64,000 bases of DNA from Calocera cornea HHB12733 (GCA_001632435.1 KV423939.1:130223-194222), one strand, 5' to 3'; shown: positions 32,457 to 44,998, counted from the stretch's first letter. A program made the numbers and translations. The notes: a model not told the origin generated them from the sequence alone.

Positions 32457-34236
32457 CTATGCAGCAGCAGCCTCCTCGACCTTCGCCTTCTTCGGTTCAG
32501 GCGCGTCAACCGCCCCGTCCTCCAGCTTCCTCTTGCTCTTCACGGCCGCCTCGTCCACGTCCATCTTGACCGACGCTGCAGGGGCCGCCTCGACCTTGGC
32601 AGGTGCAGCTAGAGTCGACTTGATCGTCGGAACGGATTCAGGACGTCCACGGCCCTCGCCCTTCGGGGCGAATCCCCTGCCCCTGCCGCGATCCGAGTGA
32701 CCTCCTCGGCCGTTCTGGCGCCCTCCACGTCCTCCCCGATCGTGCGGCTTCGAGTGTTTGTACGCCCTGCCGGCAATATAGTTCGCCCGATCCAGCCAGT
32801 ACTTTTGCTCCTCCTCTGCCGTCGCAAGGCGCCAAGTGATATCCTTGCCGCCAATGGTCTTCACCTTCTCCTTGACGAGCTCAATTTGCTCCTCTGTGAG
32901 CGACTCGAGCGGCGGCTGCTCCGCACCCTTCTCTCCGCCTTTCCCGAGAAGGACAAAGCCGACCTTGGCGCCTCGCTGGAACTCGACGTAGATGCGAGGG
33001 AAAGTTTCCTTCAGCGGGTCCTTGAGGACAATCAGCATGCAACGCAGAGCACTACCTCTCAAGTGCGCACCTTAATGTCACCCCACGGCACGCTCCCTCC
33101 AGCACCCTCGAACGCCATAAGCACACCCTTCTTGTACTTTCCCTCCAGCTCCTTGACCTCTACCTTGCCATCCTTGCTCAGCTTGACCTTCTCCCCCTCC
33201 AAGTCGATATAAACCTCCGGCCTGTCCGCATCCTTCTTCGCCTTCTCGTCCCGCCTCTGCCGGTTGATGATCTTCCACCCGTTGAAGTCGCTCGCCTTCC
33301 GCTGCTCATCCCCGTCCAGGACGCTCCCACCCCGAGCACCACGCTTCAGAGGCTCCTTGGTGACGTCGATCCCCTTCTCTGCGATCTTCATATCACAGTA
33401 TGCCTTCTTCGACATGATGACGAGCTCAGTGCCCTTCCACTGTGGCTTGGGGTCCAGAGCGAGGAACTTGTTCGCAGCGGACAAGTCCACCCATTCGACG
33501 AAGACAGAGCTCTACGCAACGGCGTCAGAGCCAGCTCTGCGATACCCCAGCAGACAGCATACCTTGAACGCCTTGGTCTCCTTGTCCCTCCTCATGCGCA
33601 CCACGTTCCACTTTCCAAACTTGCTGAAGAAGTCCTCGAGCTCACGCTGCAGCGTCGGCGTCTCCTCGCCAAAGCCCTTGGCATACACGCTCCTAGCGAA
33701 CGCATCGTGCCCTCCCCTGTGCTCCAAGTCCTCCAGCGGCACCTTCCGGCGCACCTTCTCCCCGTCCTCCGACAGCTCGAGCAGCGTGGACGCCTTCAGC
33801 GCTTCGGAGACGTACGAGGTGCCCTTGGCCGCCGTGTAGTCCCGCATACGCTTGAAGGAGGCGATCGTCCCGACCGACACCCAGTGCTCCGGGTTGTCCT
33901 TGTACGAGAGGGTGAACAGGAACTTGTCGAAGGGCAAGTTGGACTCTGAGAAGTAGAACTCCACTGCAGTGCATATAAGTACCTTCTACCGCTACAGGCA
34001 TAAGAATACGCACCCTGCTGCAAGACCTTCTCCTTGAGCTCCTCTTCCGTCATATCCTCGACCTTCTTCAGCCCTCCCTCGCCCTCTCCCGAGGGCTCTC
34101 CAGCCGTCCCCACCACCGCCGGCTTGGCCTCCTCCTTGACAGGTGCAGGCTCGGGCTCGGGCACAACCGCCGACAGGGTCTCGGTGGCGGGCACCTCATC
34201 CGCGTGCGGCTCTGCAACGACAGCTTCTGCAGACAT
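32457..34236 (-). CDS. La protein (La motif RNA-binding protein)
   Basis: Exons 34236-34014, 33963-33563, 33511-33071 and 33020-32457 encode 542 residues. After an acidic, proline- and valine-rich N-terminus, the La motif begins at VEFYFSESNLPFDKFLF (about residue 75) and includes WVSVGTIASFKRMRDY. An RRM follows (VYAKGFGEE, FSKFGKWNVVRMRRD, SSVFVEWVDL). A second C-terminal RRM-like region (DPLKETFPRIYVEFQRG) follows, then an RGG-rich basic tail and a K/R nuclear signal KSKRKLEDG. La proteins bind UUU-OH ends of RNA polymerase III transcripts in the nucleus and protect them. At 542 residues it is longer than yeast Lhp1, mostly through low-complexity linkers. All splice phases agree. Confidence 0.93.
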
Positions 34237-34708
34237 GTTGCTTTTCAGAAGGGAATAGAGGGCGTTGAGGGGTTTATAGAGCCGCGTTGTTCGTGCAAGT
34301 CAAGTCAAGTATGATGGGATGGGTGAATGAGCAAGGATGAGCAGCAGTCGAGTCAACAGAAAGTGCACAACTGAGCACGACGGGAAGCGCTCGACTCGAC
34401 GAGCGGCGCTGCCAAATTGTAAGGGGCCAGCCGGAGATTCTGCTTCCGCCGAGGAGCTTCTCCCGAATCACGTGCATCTACAGGGGGCAAACTTTCTTGG
34501 TCGGCGGCAAGGACATCGGGAGGGGCCATCGAATACTATACCGTACTGGATAAGAGGGATATAGGATATGGTTGCATCAGGTGTAGTGTACAATTGCGGT
34601 ATAAGTATGAAGTTATGAGATGCGCTCGCGCCGCAAGTCCATCATGTTGTAGCTCTCCGTGCTCACACCCCAGCTCACATTCTCCGTATCCTCATTCATG
34701 GAGGAAGC
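34237..34708. other. Intergenic region between GH79 and La genes
   Basis: 472 bp holding the La promoter and the GH79 3' end. No gene or repeat recognised. Confidence 0.5.
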
Positions 34709-36829
34709 TCACCACCCAACAGCCAACACGCTGAATACCCCCAGCAGCAGCGTCGCCCAAGACCCAGCCCCCTGCCACCCCCCAGCAGCCAGAGGCACCG
34801 CCCCGCTCTCCTTGCTAGTGCTCCCCGACCCGCCGCCCAGCACGCCCCCATTGCTCGTCTGCAGCACCCCCGGGTCGATGCCCGTCGCGCCCCCACCCAC
34901 CGTAGCAGTCGGGACAAAGCTCAGACTCTCCCCGCCATCCGCCTGGGGCGTGCTGAGCTGCAGCGCCTCGGTCGTCAGGAACACGAGGGCGAAGCTGGGC
35001 GCTTTCATCGGGATGCTGCACAGGTTGTTCGTCGTGTCGCAGGCAATTTGCTGCGTCTCTAGCGAGCCGTGCAGGACTCCGTCTGACGACTGGGCTCCGT
35101 TCGGCGAAAGCGTCTGCCCCGCCCAGGTGATGTTGTACTTCTCGCTGACGCTCGGCGCGAGGAGGTACCGCACATTCACGCTGCTCGGCACCGTCCCGCC
35201 CGAGATTGTCACCGTCGCGGTGTAGTCGTTCGCCCCGGTCGGGTCGGAAACGAAGTTGAAGAGTGCCAGCCGTGTAGGGGCACCGTTCTCGTAGATCGCG
35301 TACGAGGGCGCGTAGATGGAGCTGTCGGACGTCTCGAGGTCGACGATCTGCGAGAGGTTCGAGGAGCCGAACGTCTCCGCCACGGCGAGCATGGCGTAGT
35401 ATGAGGAGCCCGTGTTCCACTGCTTCGTTTTGGTCTCGTTCCCTGGTGGGGGAGTGACAGGCTGCGATGCATCAGCATACATCCAATGGAAGCGAGCGAA
35501 ACACCCACGTTATAGTACACCGACGTCCCGGACGTATGCAGCAGCACGGCCGTAAAGTTCGCCCAAGCCAGCTGCAGCGCCAAGTCGATCGTCCACAGCG
35601 TCGCGCCAAAGCTGTCGCTCACACCCAGGAACCCACCGCAGCTCGCCGTGTTCGTCTCGAGCATGACGATGGGCTTGCCGGCGGCGAGGATCTCGGGCAC
35701 GGCTGGCACGTACGGCGCGACGAACGACTGCGCCGCGGTGTGGTTCAGGTAGGAGGGGAATATGTCTACGGGGTTTATGACGCCCGAGAGTTTGCAGTTG
35801 TTTGCCGGGTAGCTGCATATATGTCAGCAGATATTATCGGCTTGGGTGGAAGAAGACGCACTGTTGTACGGACACCTGTGCGAGCCCCGAGCTGAACTGG
35901 CTCAAATACCCTGCATCGAGCACATCCTCGATCTGCCAATTACAGCAGATACTGGGCCCCACGAGCGTCTGCTTCCTCGTCACGCCCTGCGCGGCCATCA
36001 GGTCCCCTTCGACCTTCGCAAAGTCCGTCATGTAGTCCGAGATGTTGTACGAGGGGTCGCGCTTCCCATGATCGCCATACAAGTCGGGCTCGTTCCCCAG
36101 CTGGAGGGCAACGAGGTTGTCGCCCAGCACGTCCTGCGCCCACTGCGCGACCAGCAGTGCGTTCTCGTCGGCGGATGTGTCGTTGAACGCGAGGCCGAAG
36201 TACCACTGTGCACCGACAAGCGAGGAGACGTTGGCGAGCACGTAGAGCAGCTCGGGCGAGAAGTTGATGATTGGCGTGTTGATCACGCCGTTCGCGTTCG
36301 TGCCCTGGTTGATCTTGTCCAGCTCGCCGCCGTCCGGAAGGCCGGAGGGAAAGAGCGTCTCGGTCTCCTGCGAGTTGCCGCCGACGCGCAGGATCGGGCC
36401 TACTCCGGCACGCAGGCGGATGTTGTTCAGGTAGTTGAGGAACGGCACGTTCAGCACGCTGCCGTTCTTCCCGACTGCGCGCGCGTCAGTACGCCCCCTC
36501 CGGCACAAACTGGGAGACTACTCACTGATCGTGTCGCTCACACTGAGCTCGACGCTGAACCCCAGCAAGTTGCCCTGTTGCGGTATGCTCAGCCCGTCCA
36601 TCCCTCCCTGATACAACGTGATCGCAACCGTGCTCGCCTGCGGCGGGTTGGGCGGTGCGGGAGCATCGATCGTGGTGGGGTCGAACGCGGGCAGGCCGGA
36701 GTACGCTGCGGGGGACGAGGTGGCTGCGGATGCGCCGGCGGAGGTCGTGAGCGTCGTGTAGATTGTGACGTCTGCGAGGGCGGATGGGAGGAGGGCGAGG
36801 AGGAGGAGGGAGAGCGGGTGGAGGAGCAT
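34709..36829 (-). CDS. Glycoside hydrolase family 79-like secreted, probably GPI-anchored enzyme
   Basis: Exons 36829-36526, 36474-35862, 35812-35509 and 35461-34709 encode 657 residues. The start at 36829 was chosen because it gives a clean signal peptide (MLLHPLSLLLLALLPSALA). The catalytic barrel has VPFLNYLNNIRLRAG, ILRVGGNSQET, the acid/base region LQLGNEPDLYGD (E near residue 225) and the probable nucleophile in PIVMLETNTASCGG (E near residue 352). A beta-sandwich C-terminal domain precedes a Gly/Ser linker and a hydrophobic end (SWATLLLGVFSVLAVGW) typical of GPI attachment. Family members are beta-glucuronidases acting on arabinogalactan and proteoglycan glycans. The anchor implies action at the fungus's own cell surface (inference). 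Many N-glycosylation sequons are present. Confidence 0.9.
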
Positions 36830-37473
36830 CGCGGGGGCGTACAAGGCGTTGTACACGGTGTCCAGAAGGAGCGTAGGCGTGGGGGAGGGAGAGGAGGATG
36901 AGCGGCGACGAGTGAGCACGGCCGACCTGTCGCGCACCACCTAGCCGCGGCACACAGAGGCCGAGGTTGACGAAAGTTGAACGTTGGGAGCGGGTGCGGG
37001 TGCGGGTGGCAGAGAAGCGAGTGATGCTAAGGGACAGGCCTTGTGATGAGCCTCGGACACGTCGCGTGTTCTGGAACACAGACCACCCTCTTCGCTTCTC
37101 TCCTCTTCTCTTCTCTTCTTCGGGTCGGGCGATATGCTTCTGAGGCTCAAACGCAAGCGGGCGCGAATAAGGCACAGGCCGAGACGATCAGAGGGAGGCG
37201 CTGCGCATCGCAAGGACCCACAAAGGATACGAGGCCTAAAATGGGCCTAAAATAGATGAGGGGCTGTGCGGCCCATTGGGTGGGTCGCGTCACATGGACG
37301 GGCACGTGACTTCTTTGGTATGCATGCAATGTACTAAGTTACATTGAACTGTCTTCCTCGCGTATCTGTCCAGGTCTATGCAGGCATATACTGGAATGCT
37401 GTTTTCCGAAGGGTCGGTATCTGTATTCTTGAACTTCATATGTAGTACTCCTACACCCTCCCAACACTCCACC
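36830..37473. promoter_or_regulatory. GH79 promoter region
   Basis: 644 bp upstream of the GH79 start and downstream of the GST stop. A strong pyrimidine-rich stretch (CTTCTCTCCTCTTCTC, about 37092-37120) resembles the CT-rich tracts of fungal promoters, but on the strand opposite to GH79. No gene seen. Confidence 0.4.
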
Positions 37474-38536
37474 TCAAGGAATCGTTCTGCCCGCCCGAGT
37501 AGCCTTCGCGGCCTCACTCATCGCCTCGTCCTTCAAGTACCTCGCATAGATCTCCTCATAGTACTTCTCCTCACTCAAAATACTCTTGAAGCTCTCCCGG
37601 GCCCGGACCGCCTCGCACCACTTGACAAACTTGTCCCCCACCGCGGACGCGCGGAAGTTCCGATGCTGCTCGACGATGTAGAAGCGCGCGACCCATGGCG
37701 CGAGCGCGATGTCGGCCAGGGTGAACTGTTCGCCGAAATAGAAGGGGCCGACGAGCGGTGCGGACCACTTGCGGAGCGCGTCGTACACCTCTGCGAGCCA
37801 GTCGGTCTATCAGCCGACTCGCTCCCACAGCCCCCCACTCGAATGTGAGGGAGAGAAAGAGAAAGAAAGAAGGACGCACCCTCCAGCGCTTGCGCCTGCT
37901 TCTCCGGCTCCTGGCTCTGCAGCAGCCTGAAGAACGCGGGCAAAAAGCTCTTCGACACCGTATCGATCGAGATCCTGAGCTGGGCGCGATCGTACGGATC
38001 CTTCGGGTACAGGCTCGGTGTCCCCGGGTAAGCTAGCGTACCAGAAGGACAACGTCAGCCGGGTTGCCCCACTGCCCGGGGAAGAAACTACGCACCCTCC
38101 TCGAGGAAATCGCAGATCACCAGCGACTCGTGCAGCGGCTTGTCGTGCCACTTTATAGCGGGCACGAGCCCCTTCGGTGAGATCGCCAGGAATTCGGGCT
38201 CCTTCTTGTACGGGTTCACTTCTTTGTACTCTGCCATTAAGTTGTCAGCCCCGGCCGCATCCGCATCCCACCCTACCGGCCCTATACGCGCGGATCGAAG
38301 CAGCACAGCAGCCCGCGCAGGAGCAGGAGCAGGAGTGCCAAGTACAGCAACAGCAACTTACGATACGGGATCCCCTTCTCCTCCAAGGCCAGCCACGTCC
38401 TCGCCACGAACGGGCAGAACCAGCCCGAGTAGAACACCAGCCCGTTCCCGTCCGCTGTCGGCGCTTCGTGCGCGGCCACGGTCTGCGCGGCGCGCCCCGT
38501 GGCGACGGGGTGGATCGCTTCGTCTGGGGAGGGCAT
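37474..38536 (-). CDS. Omega-like glutathione S-transferase
   Basis: Exons 38536-38362, 38230-38096, 38032-37880 and 37790-37474 encode 259 residues. The thioredoxin-fold N-terminal domain starts after about 30 residues with LVFYSGWFCPFVARTWLALE. The CPF motif provides a catalytic cysteine as in omega-class GSTs. It continues with NPYKKEPEFLAISPKGLVPA, the cis-proline, and HESLVICDFLEEG, the glutathione Glu/Ser pocket. The helical C-terminal domain has GEQFTLADIALAPWVAR. Such enzymes reduce dehydroascorbate or deglutathionylate substrates. Introns are irregular in length (131, 63 and 89 nt). The last acceptor, CTCGCAG just before 37790, was chosen for phase. Confidence 0.9.
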
Positions 38537-38900
38537 GGCTGTTTTGGATTCGAATTGGGTATGTAGGGGATCGAAGCGGGTGGGAGGGGTTGATTGATGG
38601 AACGGTGCTGGGCAGCAGGGAGGGCAGAGGCCCCGTGCTGGCCGATTGCACCATCTCGGGGTCGGGTTGACAATCGGACCGCGCGTGACCGGGGCGGGCG
38701 CTGATGTCATACGACCCTTGATCATATGCATTGGGACGAATCAAAGAAGGTGCTATTACTGCGTCTGCATGTTCTAAAAGGAATGAAGTCCGACTGTTGT
38801 ACACGGAATGTGAATCTGATATACACTGCTGCCGCAAAGGTGCAAAGTGTTGTACATGTATCCGTTCCCTCCATCTCCCCGAGCCGCCCAGGCTCGGAGC
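38537..38900. other. Short intergenic region
   Basis: 364 bp holding the GST promoter and the 3' end of the next gene upstream. Nothing distinctive seen. Confidence 0.4.
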
Positions 38901-39965
38901 TCAGAACGCAGCCGTCTGCGTCCTCCTCCTCTCCGCAACCCCCCCGTTCAGTTCCTGTATGCTCTCCCACCCCTTGCTCCCGCCCGACTCGCTCGCGACA
39001 ACCAAGCCAAGGGCGAAGTTGGCCGTGCTGTCAAAGCTCGTGCTGACGCTCAGGCTCATGCCGAACACAGCCTGCATGGACGCGCTCTCCGCGAGCCGCT
39101 TGAACGTCGGCGTCTTGCGCGTCGGTGTCTCCTGAACGCTGCGCACGGGCGACGGGTGGGGCGAGTCGACGTAAGGGGAGGGGAGGAATAGAGGCTGCCC
39201 GGCACGGGGTGTGGCTGCCTGCGCGTGTGCGGTACGGCGGACGGACTTGGGCGTGGACGGGGGGGAGGGCGAGGGCGTGAACGTCTCCAGCGAAAAGTCG
39301 TCGTTGATCGCGTGGTGCTTGATGGTCGCAAAGGACTCTACGGAGGGGAGCATGGGCGCCTCGGGCGGGGCGTACGCCGTCGCGCTCTGATGCTCCGGGA
39401 CGAGCTGTATACGACGCGTCAGTTACCTGCATATATGCTCGCTCTCCACGGTGAAAGACGGCTCACCACGTGCAAGAGGCTCATGTACATCGCATCCTGT
39501 ATGATAGGCCCCTCAGCACCCTCGTACATGGCATGGTAGCTCCTGCTCCAGTGTGCCGGGTAGGGGACGTACTCCCTCCGCTCGAGCTCGACCGAGTACG
39601 TCGGGATGCGAGGAAAGCCGAGCGACTTGTACCGCTGATGCGCCTCGGTGGTGGCGTCGAACGACTGTGCCAACAGTCAGATGTATGCGCGCCGTTGGGA
39701 AGGAGAAGGCGCGTACGATATGCCGCGCACGCACACGCCGCTCTGCGCGCCGGTGCGTCTCCCCTCCCTCCGGCAAGGGGAGGAGGATCGGGTCGATCGA
39801 CCGGGTGAGGCACTCCTGCAGGACGGACGCGCGGCGCTCGCGGCTTTGTTCGCGCTTTGAGCGCCTGGAGGTCGAGCGTTGGGAGGGGTCGGAGGAGGAG
39901 TCGGGGCCGTCGAGAGCGGGGAGCCGGCGGAAGGAGAGGGAGCGGAGGAGGGAGATGAGCGGCAT
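38901..39965 (-). CDS. Hypothetical protein, unknown family
   Basis: Exons 39965-39717, 39664-39467 and 39404-38901 encode 316 residues, with introns of 52 and 62 nt in good GT-AG context. The N-terminus is MPLISLLRSLSFRRLPALDG, then a basic, Ser/Arg-rich stretch. The centre holds YKSLGFPRIPTYSVELERR and YVPYPAHWSRSYHAMYEG. The tail is Ser/Pro-rich with PSPPSTPKSVRR and TPTRKTPTFKR, which look like phosphorylation-prone linker sequence. No signal peptide, membrane segment or known domain was recognised. It is called real because all three exons keep phase and borders are canonical. Confidence 0.7.
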
Positions 39966-40975
39966 TGTTAATTGAGGTTTGTTGTAAGGAGTGGACGTGT
40001 TGGCTGAGTTGAGAGTGAGGGAGATGTTACCTGAGGTGGTGGGGAAGAGGGAGGAGTACGCGTTCGTCAACGCGTTAGCCTGCAGACGTCTTCCGGTTGG
40101 GCATCGATGCGTGTCTGGCTCTCGAAGCGCAGTGCGTTTCCCGATCGTCACGTCCTTCGATCGGGGAATGTGATCCAGTTTCGCTCCTGGCATACACCTT
40201 GCAAGTGTCTCAGTCACCGTGGTAGAGAGCCATTCATAGATACCCCCAAACAGTTATGGCCTGGTCTGTACACTTGACAATGCACACACACACATCCAAT
40301 ACAATGTTGGTAGACACTTGACAGTGTTCAATGATAGTGTTCATGCTTGATCCAAACAAGTAGGAAACATGATCATCATGATCCGACCCGAAGTAGGCAG
40401 AAGTTGTGATGGGACATCAGTCATTTAGCTGATGTCCTGTCAGCCAGTGCATTGTCTGGCACGACATCAGTGGGCAGTGAGAGCAGTTGTGAGTCGAAGC
40501 TCAGTCTGGTGTGAAATGAATGTGGTTTGCGCCAAGAAGGGCCGGAAGGCAATCTTTTGGAGATGAAAAGCCTCCGTAAGCCGGTGCTGACCCGCACGTG
40601 AGGAGGGAGGGCGACGACCCTGTCGACCTTCCTTGAATGGACGCGGGTAGATAACGGGCTCCCTCCCCGGCGTCCGTGGCTCCTCCTCTGCTACCAAACC
40701 GCTCTGGCTGATGGCGACGCAGGGCCGCGTATGTGGGCCGCGTACACCTCAGGCGGCCGGGTAATGGAACGCGAACGGACTCATGAGTGTAATCGGCCGC
40801 GATCAGCCCCGAGGCGGGTTTGCGACCCACCCAAACCGCGCAAGGAATAAATGGGCGTGCAACCGTCGGAGACGACGCGGTCTCGATTCGGGTCGCTCTT
40901 CAGCACCTGCTCTGTGTCTGCTCGTCGCTTGCTTGCTCTTTGCACTCGACCGTCGCAAACAGCCTGCTCGCTACC
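39966..40975. other. Divergent intergenic region with small inverted repeat
   Basis: 1.0 kb between the divergent hypothetical gene and the MFS transporter gene. Contains TTGACA-rich short repeats near 40280-40330 and a perfect 9-bp inverted repeat GGACATCAG/CTGATGTCC with an 8-nt loop (40412-40437). A minus-strand open frame at 40501-40830 has no recognised homology. Confidence 0.45.
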
Positions 40976-42629
40976 ATGTCCGACGACGCAGCCCCCGCAG
41001 CGGGTGACGAGCGCACCCCCCTGCTCGTCTCGACCTCTCCGCCCTCGCCAGATGGCACCACGCTCGCACCGACCGAGGAGGACCTGCTCGCCGAGGCGGC
41101 CGCCGAGGTTGCGGCGGAGGGCGACCACCCGCTGCCGATGGGCCAGGTCTTCCTCCTCTGCTGGGCGGCCATCGTCGAGCCTATCGCCTTCTTCAGCATC
41201 TTCCCGTTCATCAATCTCATGATCTTCGAGACCGGAGGCGTGGAAGAGGCGGACGTGGGCTTCCTCAGCGGCGTCATCGTGCGTCCCACCCTCCTTCCCA
41301 CCCAGGTACTGATTCCGAACCCGTTACTGTAGGAGAGCCTGTTCAGCCTCACCCAGACGTTCTTCATGCTCCTCTGGGGCCGCGCCGCAGACAAGTACGG
41401 CCGCAAGCCCGTGCTCGTCATCTCCCTCGCGGGCGTGGCGATCGGCAGCACGCTGTTCGGCTTCTCGCGCAACGTCCTGCAGATGATGCTTCTCCGTAGC
41501 TTCGCGGGCATCTTCGCTGGTATCACGGTGTACGCCCTTCTCAGCCTTCCTCTGCGAAAGCCCGCGCTGATCCATGACACAGCACCGTGCGTACCATGCT
41601 CTCTGAGAACTCGAATCCGAACAACCAGGCACGCGCCTTTTCCTTCTTCGCATTCGCGACCAACCTGGGCATCTTCGTCGGCCCGCTGATCGGCGGTGCC
41701 CTCTCGAAGCCCTGCGAGCAGTACCCGTTCATCTTCGGCAAATTCGCGCTGTTCGTCGACTTCCCCTACCTGCTCCCCTGCATCGCCGCCGGCGCCATGT
41801 CCGGGGCGGGTGCGATCCTGTCCATGTTCTTCCTCAAGGAGACCCGCCCGATCCGGGACGGCAAGACGCACGACCACGCGGTACCCATCGCCCCGCCCTC
41901 GATCCGGGAGATCCTCGCCGCGCCGGGCGTCCTCCCCGTCATCATTATCTTCCAGTTCGCGATGCTGCTCGGGACGGCCTTCACGGCCGTGGCTCCCATC
42001 TTCTTCACCATGTCGATCGCCCTGGGCGGGTTCGGCTTCTCCCCCGCGCAGATCTCGCTCTACCTCGCAGGGTGCGGCATCTCCCAGGCGCTCTGGCTGC
42101 TCGTCGCCTTCCCGCCGCTGCAGCGCCGGCTCGGGACGGGCAACCTCCTCCGCGTGTGCGCGTGGGCATGGCCAGTCGCGTTCTGCTTCTTCCCGCTGCT
42201 CAGTGCGCTCCTCCGGAATGGCCAGACAACCGCCTTCTGGCTTATCGTCCCCCTCAGCGTCATCGGCGCCAGCGGGGTCAGCATGGCCTTCAGTGCGTCT
42301 CTCCCCTCCTGTTCCCCTGCTATTCCGTATACTGACCCATCGCAGCCGGCGTCCAGCTAGCGTTGAACGACATCGCCCCCTCGCACCTGGCGCTCGGCAC
42401 GCTCAACGGCCTCGCCCTATCCCTCATGTCCGCCGTGCGCGCCATCACGCCCGCGTTGTTCGCCTCGATCTACGCGTACGGCGTCAAGTACCAGATCCTC
42501 GCCGGCTACTTCTGCTGGGCGGTGCTCATCGCCACTGCGCTTGGGTTCGTCGTTGCGCTCAGGTGGCTGCCGCCGCAGGCGGAGGGGAGGGCCGAGCCGG
42601 CTAAGGTGGTCGACGAGCGGGAGGCGTGA
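40976..42629 (+). CDS. MFS transporter, ZIFL1 (zinc-induced-facilitator-like) type
   Basis: Exons 40976-41278, 41333-41529, 41583-42292 and 42346-42629 encode 497 residues with about 12 membrane segments. The hydrophilic N-terminus has the DERTPLL pattern seen in fungal members. It is followed by the first helix (VEPIAFFSIFPFINLM), the MFS motif A in WGRAADKYGRKPVL, and RTMLSENSNPNNQARAFSFF. The central loop carries FLKETRP. In plants and yeast this branch moves small organic anions, drugs or zinc chelates by proton exchange at vacuole or plasma membrane; the substrate here is unknown. The second intron was placed at GT/GTACGC to keep ITVTVRTML in frame. The gene is divergent from the hypothetical gene across a 1 kb spacer. 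Confidence 0.9.
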
Positions 42630-42757
42630 GCGGCGTACTTTCGACAGGGACTTATGGGCGACGCCTTCATCTACTAGATCTACACATACACACATACATT
42701 CGGGAACTAGATGCAACAAAATGGGCAAAGAGCATGCTTGATCTACTGTATGGCCGG

Positions 42758-44998
42758 TTACGCAGTGAACTGCTTCTCGCCGACATCCGTCCGCATCTCA
42801 CCGACGATCGCGCGCTTTGTGATGGGACCGGCGTGGGCGACCGTTTCTCGGGGCGAACGGCGAAGGTGAACTTTGCCGCCGACGAAGAGGGAGTCGACTT
42901 CTTCGAGTGACAGGTTCGCGGTCTTGGTTTCGACGTGAGCGATGAGCAAGAAGATGTGGATTCAGAGCTTCTTACCTCTGGATAGAGGAAGTAGAGCATC
43001 GGCACGCAAATGGCGTTCGTGATTGCCTGTTCGCTTTGTCAAAGACGCGCCTGGAGAAGTGGATTCGGCTTACATAGATTATATAATAGTTGGGGCCGAT
43101 ATTGGCGATGCCGGACGGAGTGATCTCAACCACAACGAAGTTGAACTACAGAGAAAATGAGCATACAAATCTCGATGGTGACGGCGATGCTTACAATCCA
43201 GTTCGATGCAGAGCCGAGAGCGGCTGCCGACGCGCGAATGGCGAGGGGCGTGATTTCAGAGGGATCTGCGTAGTTGGCATTGAGATCAACGTTTCGCATG
43301 AGTCACGTGTATATTCTCACAAAGCCAGCTCGGAGCCAGCCAGCCGATGCTGAAGGTGGCGAAGAAGAAGAACAGCATAGAGGCTCCCACTATGCCGTAG
43401 CTCCGAGATTCTTCTGTGTAGTGGAGCACAGCTGCTAGAACGGCCATCTGCGCGGCTTGTGTTGCAGCGGTCCACATCATGAGCCTAACACGGCCAACGC
43501 GGTCGATGAGAAACAGCGTTGAGAAGCTGACCTTTTTCATCGTCAGATCATGATCGTCCATCACAGTGAAAAAGGGGTCAAACCCAGAATAGCGAATTCA
43601 AACCTGTGCCGTGTGTCAAAGAAGGCTCATGATATGGAAGGAGTGCACCCGCCATTGAAGCCAGAGAGGAGCAAAGAAAGGTTCGCCGAAAGCCCAATCG
43701 AGTTTTGAAAGAGAACTGCGCTGTAATCTATGTGCGTTTCAGTTACCCCTGAAATCGCCTGTTCTGAAGTTCTCACAGGATATCATATTCACTCCCGTCT
43801 GAGAAGACAGTTGTTAATGTTCAATAAAGAGCGAGAGGTTGTTACGCACCATTTGCTGCATTAGCAACGAGCCCATCGACAGCAATGTGCGATATCGGAA
43901 GCACTGGTCGTTGTCCTGTACTTTGGTAAGCGCCTGCAGTCTGGCAGACAAAGTTTGATGAACAGACTTTGAAACAATCAAGCCAACTCTTCACAGCGGT
44001 CTGAGTTTCCAGGGCGAGGGCGTCTTGGATATCTTGCAACACCGTCTCACCCTCCACCTTCCCATTAAGGCGAACAAGAAGCTCCCTGGCATCATCAATG
44101 CGCCCTTGTTCAACGTACCAGCGGGGGCTGACCCAACGATTAGCGCTGTTCAAGCAGCGCGATGGGGACCCACCTATCAGGCAGGAAGAACAGAAGCACG
44201 ATTGTAACGATCGGGAAGACACATTGAAGGGCCACTGCTCTCGGCGTAAGTGATGTATAAGAAGCTCAACTGCGATTCTGACGCACCTGGGAAGCGCCAT
44301 GCGAATTGGGTGGGTACGTATGACGAACCGTATGCAACCCAGAACGAGGAGGTCAAGCCGACTGCGCAGAGGACCAGTTGACAGCTGACAATTGATCCAC
44401 GGAGCTTCGTTGGCACTGCAACGATTGAATCTGTGAAGCTACCGAGACTGTAACATACGTACCACATTCCGAGTGGAAGGCAGGAGTGATACTCGTCAAC
44501 ACGCCGATCCCGATCCCAGTAAAGATCCGAAACACGATGAGCATAGCCAAGTGAACTGAGCCGGCTTGCAAGGCAGCACCGACAAAGACAATAGCAGATC
44601 CGATCATCAGGGTCGTTCGCCTTCCATAATGGTCGCCAAATACAGAACAGACAAGCGATCCGATAAGTGCTGAGGAGAATGTCAGATGATTACAGTCCAC
44701 GGGGCTGAAGGTAGTCGTTAGTACTTACCCCCGATCTCATAGATCGCGACCGTTGTACCCAGCAATGTTGAATTACTTGCCAAACTAGGGAATACCTCAA
44801 GGAAGTAAGGAGAGTTAACCAGCCCGCCCATGACCCCTTGATCGTAACTGGGGAAGTGGCACCTGAGAACAACTTTGCTTCGCCCACAAGAGTGACTTAC
44901 CCAAAGAGCAGGAAAGCGACCCCACAGGCAACGGTATAGGCGCTCATCATCCCAACGCCCTGAAGCGGGGTTTTCCATGGGTCGGTGATCGGCTTCAT
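42758..44998 (-). CDS. Sugar porter family MFS transporter, tandem copy A
   Basis: Fifteen exons encode 508 residues: 44998-44901, 44847-44729, 44669-44463, 44415-44287, 44234-44174, 44127-43968, 43915-43850, 43798-43777, 43727-43653, 43603-43584, 43531-43321, 43265-43195, 43145-43074, 43026-42976, 42922-42758. Hexose-transporter motifs are GYDQGVMGGL, DHYGRRTTLMIG, LPDSPRWYVEQGR, QQMTGVNMISYYS, DRVGRVRLMMW and PETANLSLEEVD, with 12 helices. The intron 43604-43652 starts with GC where copy B has GT, so it is either a non-canonical intron or a weakened gene. Intron 43916-43967 (donor GTCTGT) is absent from copy B. Exon boundaries otherwise match copy B exactly, which supports the model. Confidence 0.85.

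Noticed and set aside
40501..40830. Minus-strand 109-codon frame between the hypothetical gene and the MFS gene
   Set aside because: It looks somewhat protein-like, but I could not assign any family and no exon continuation was found.
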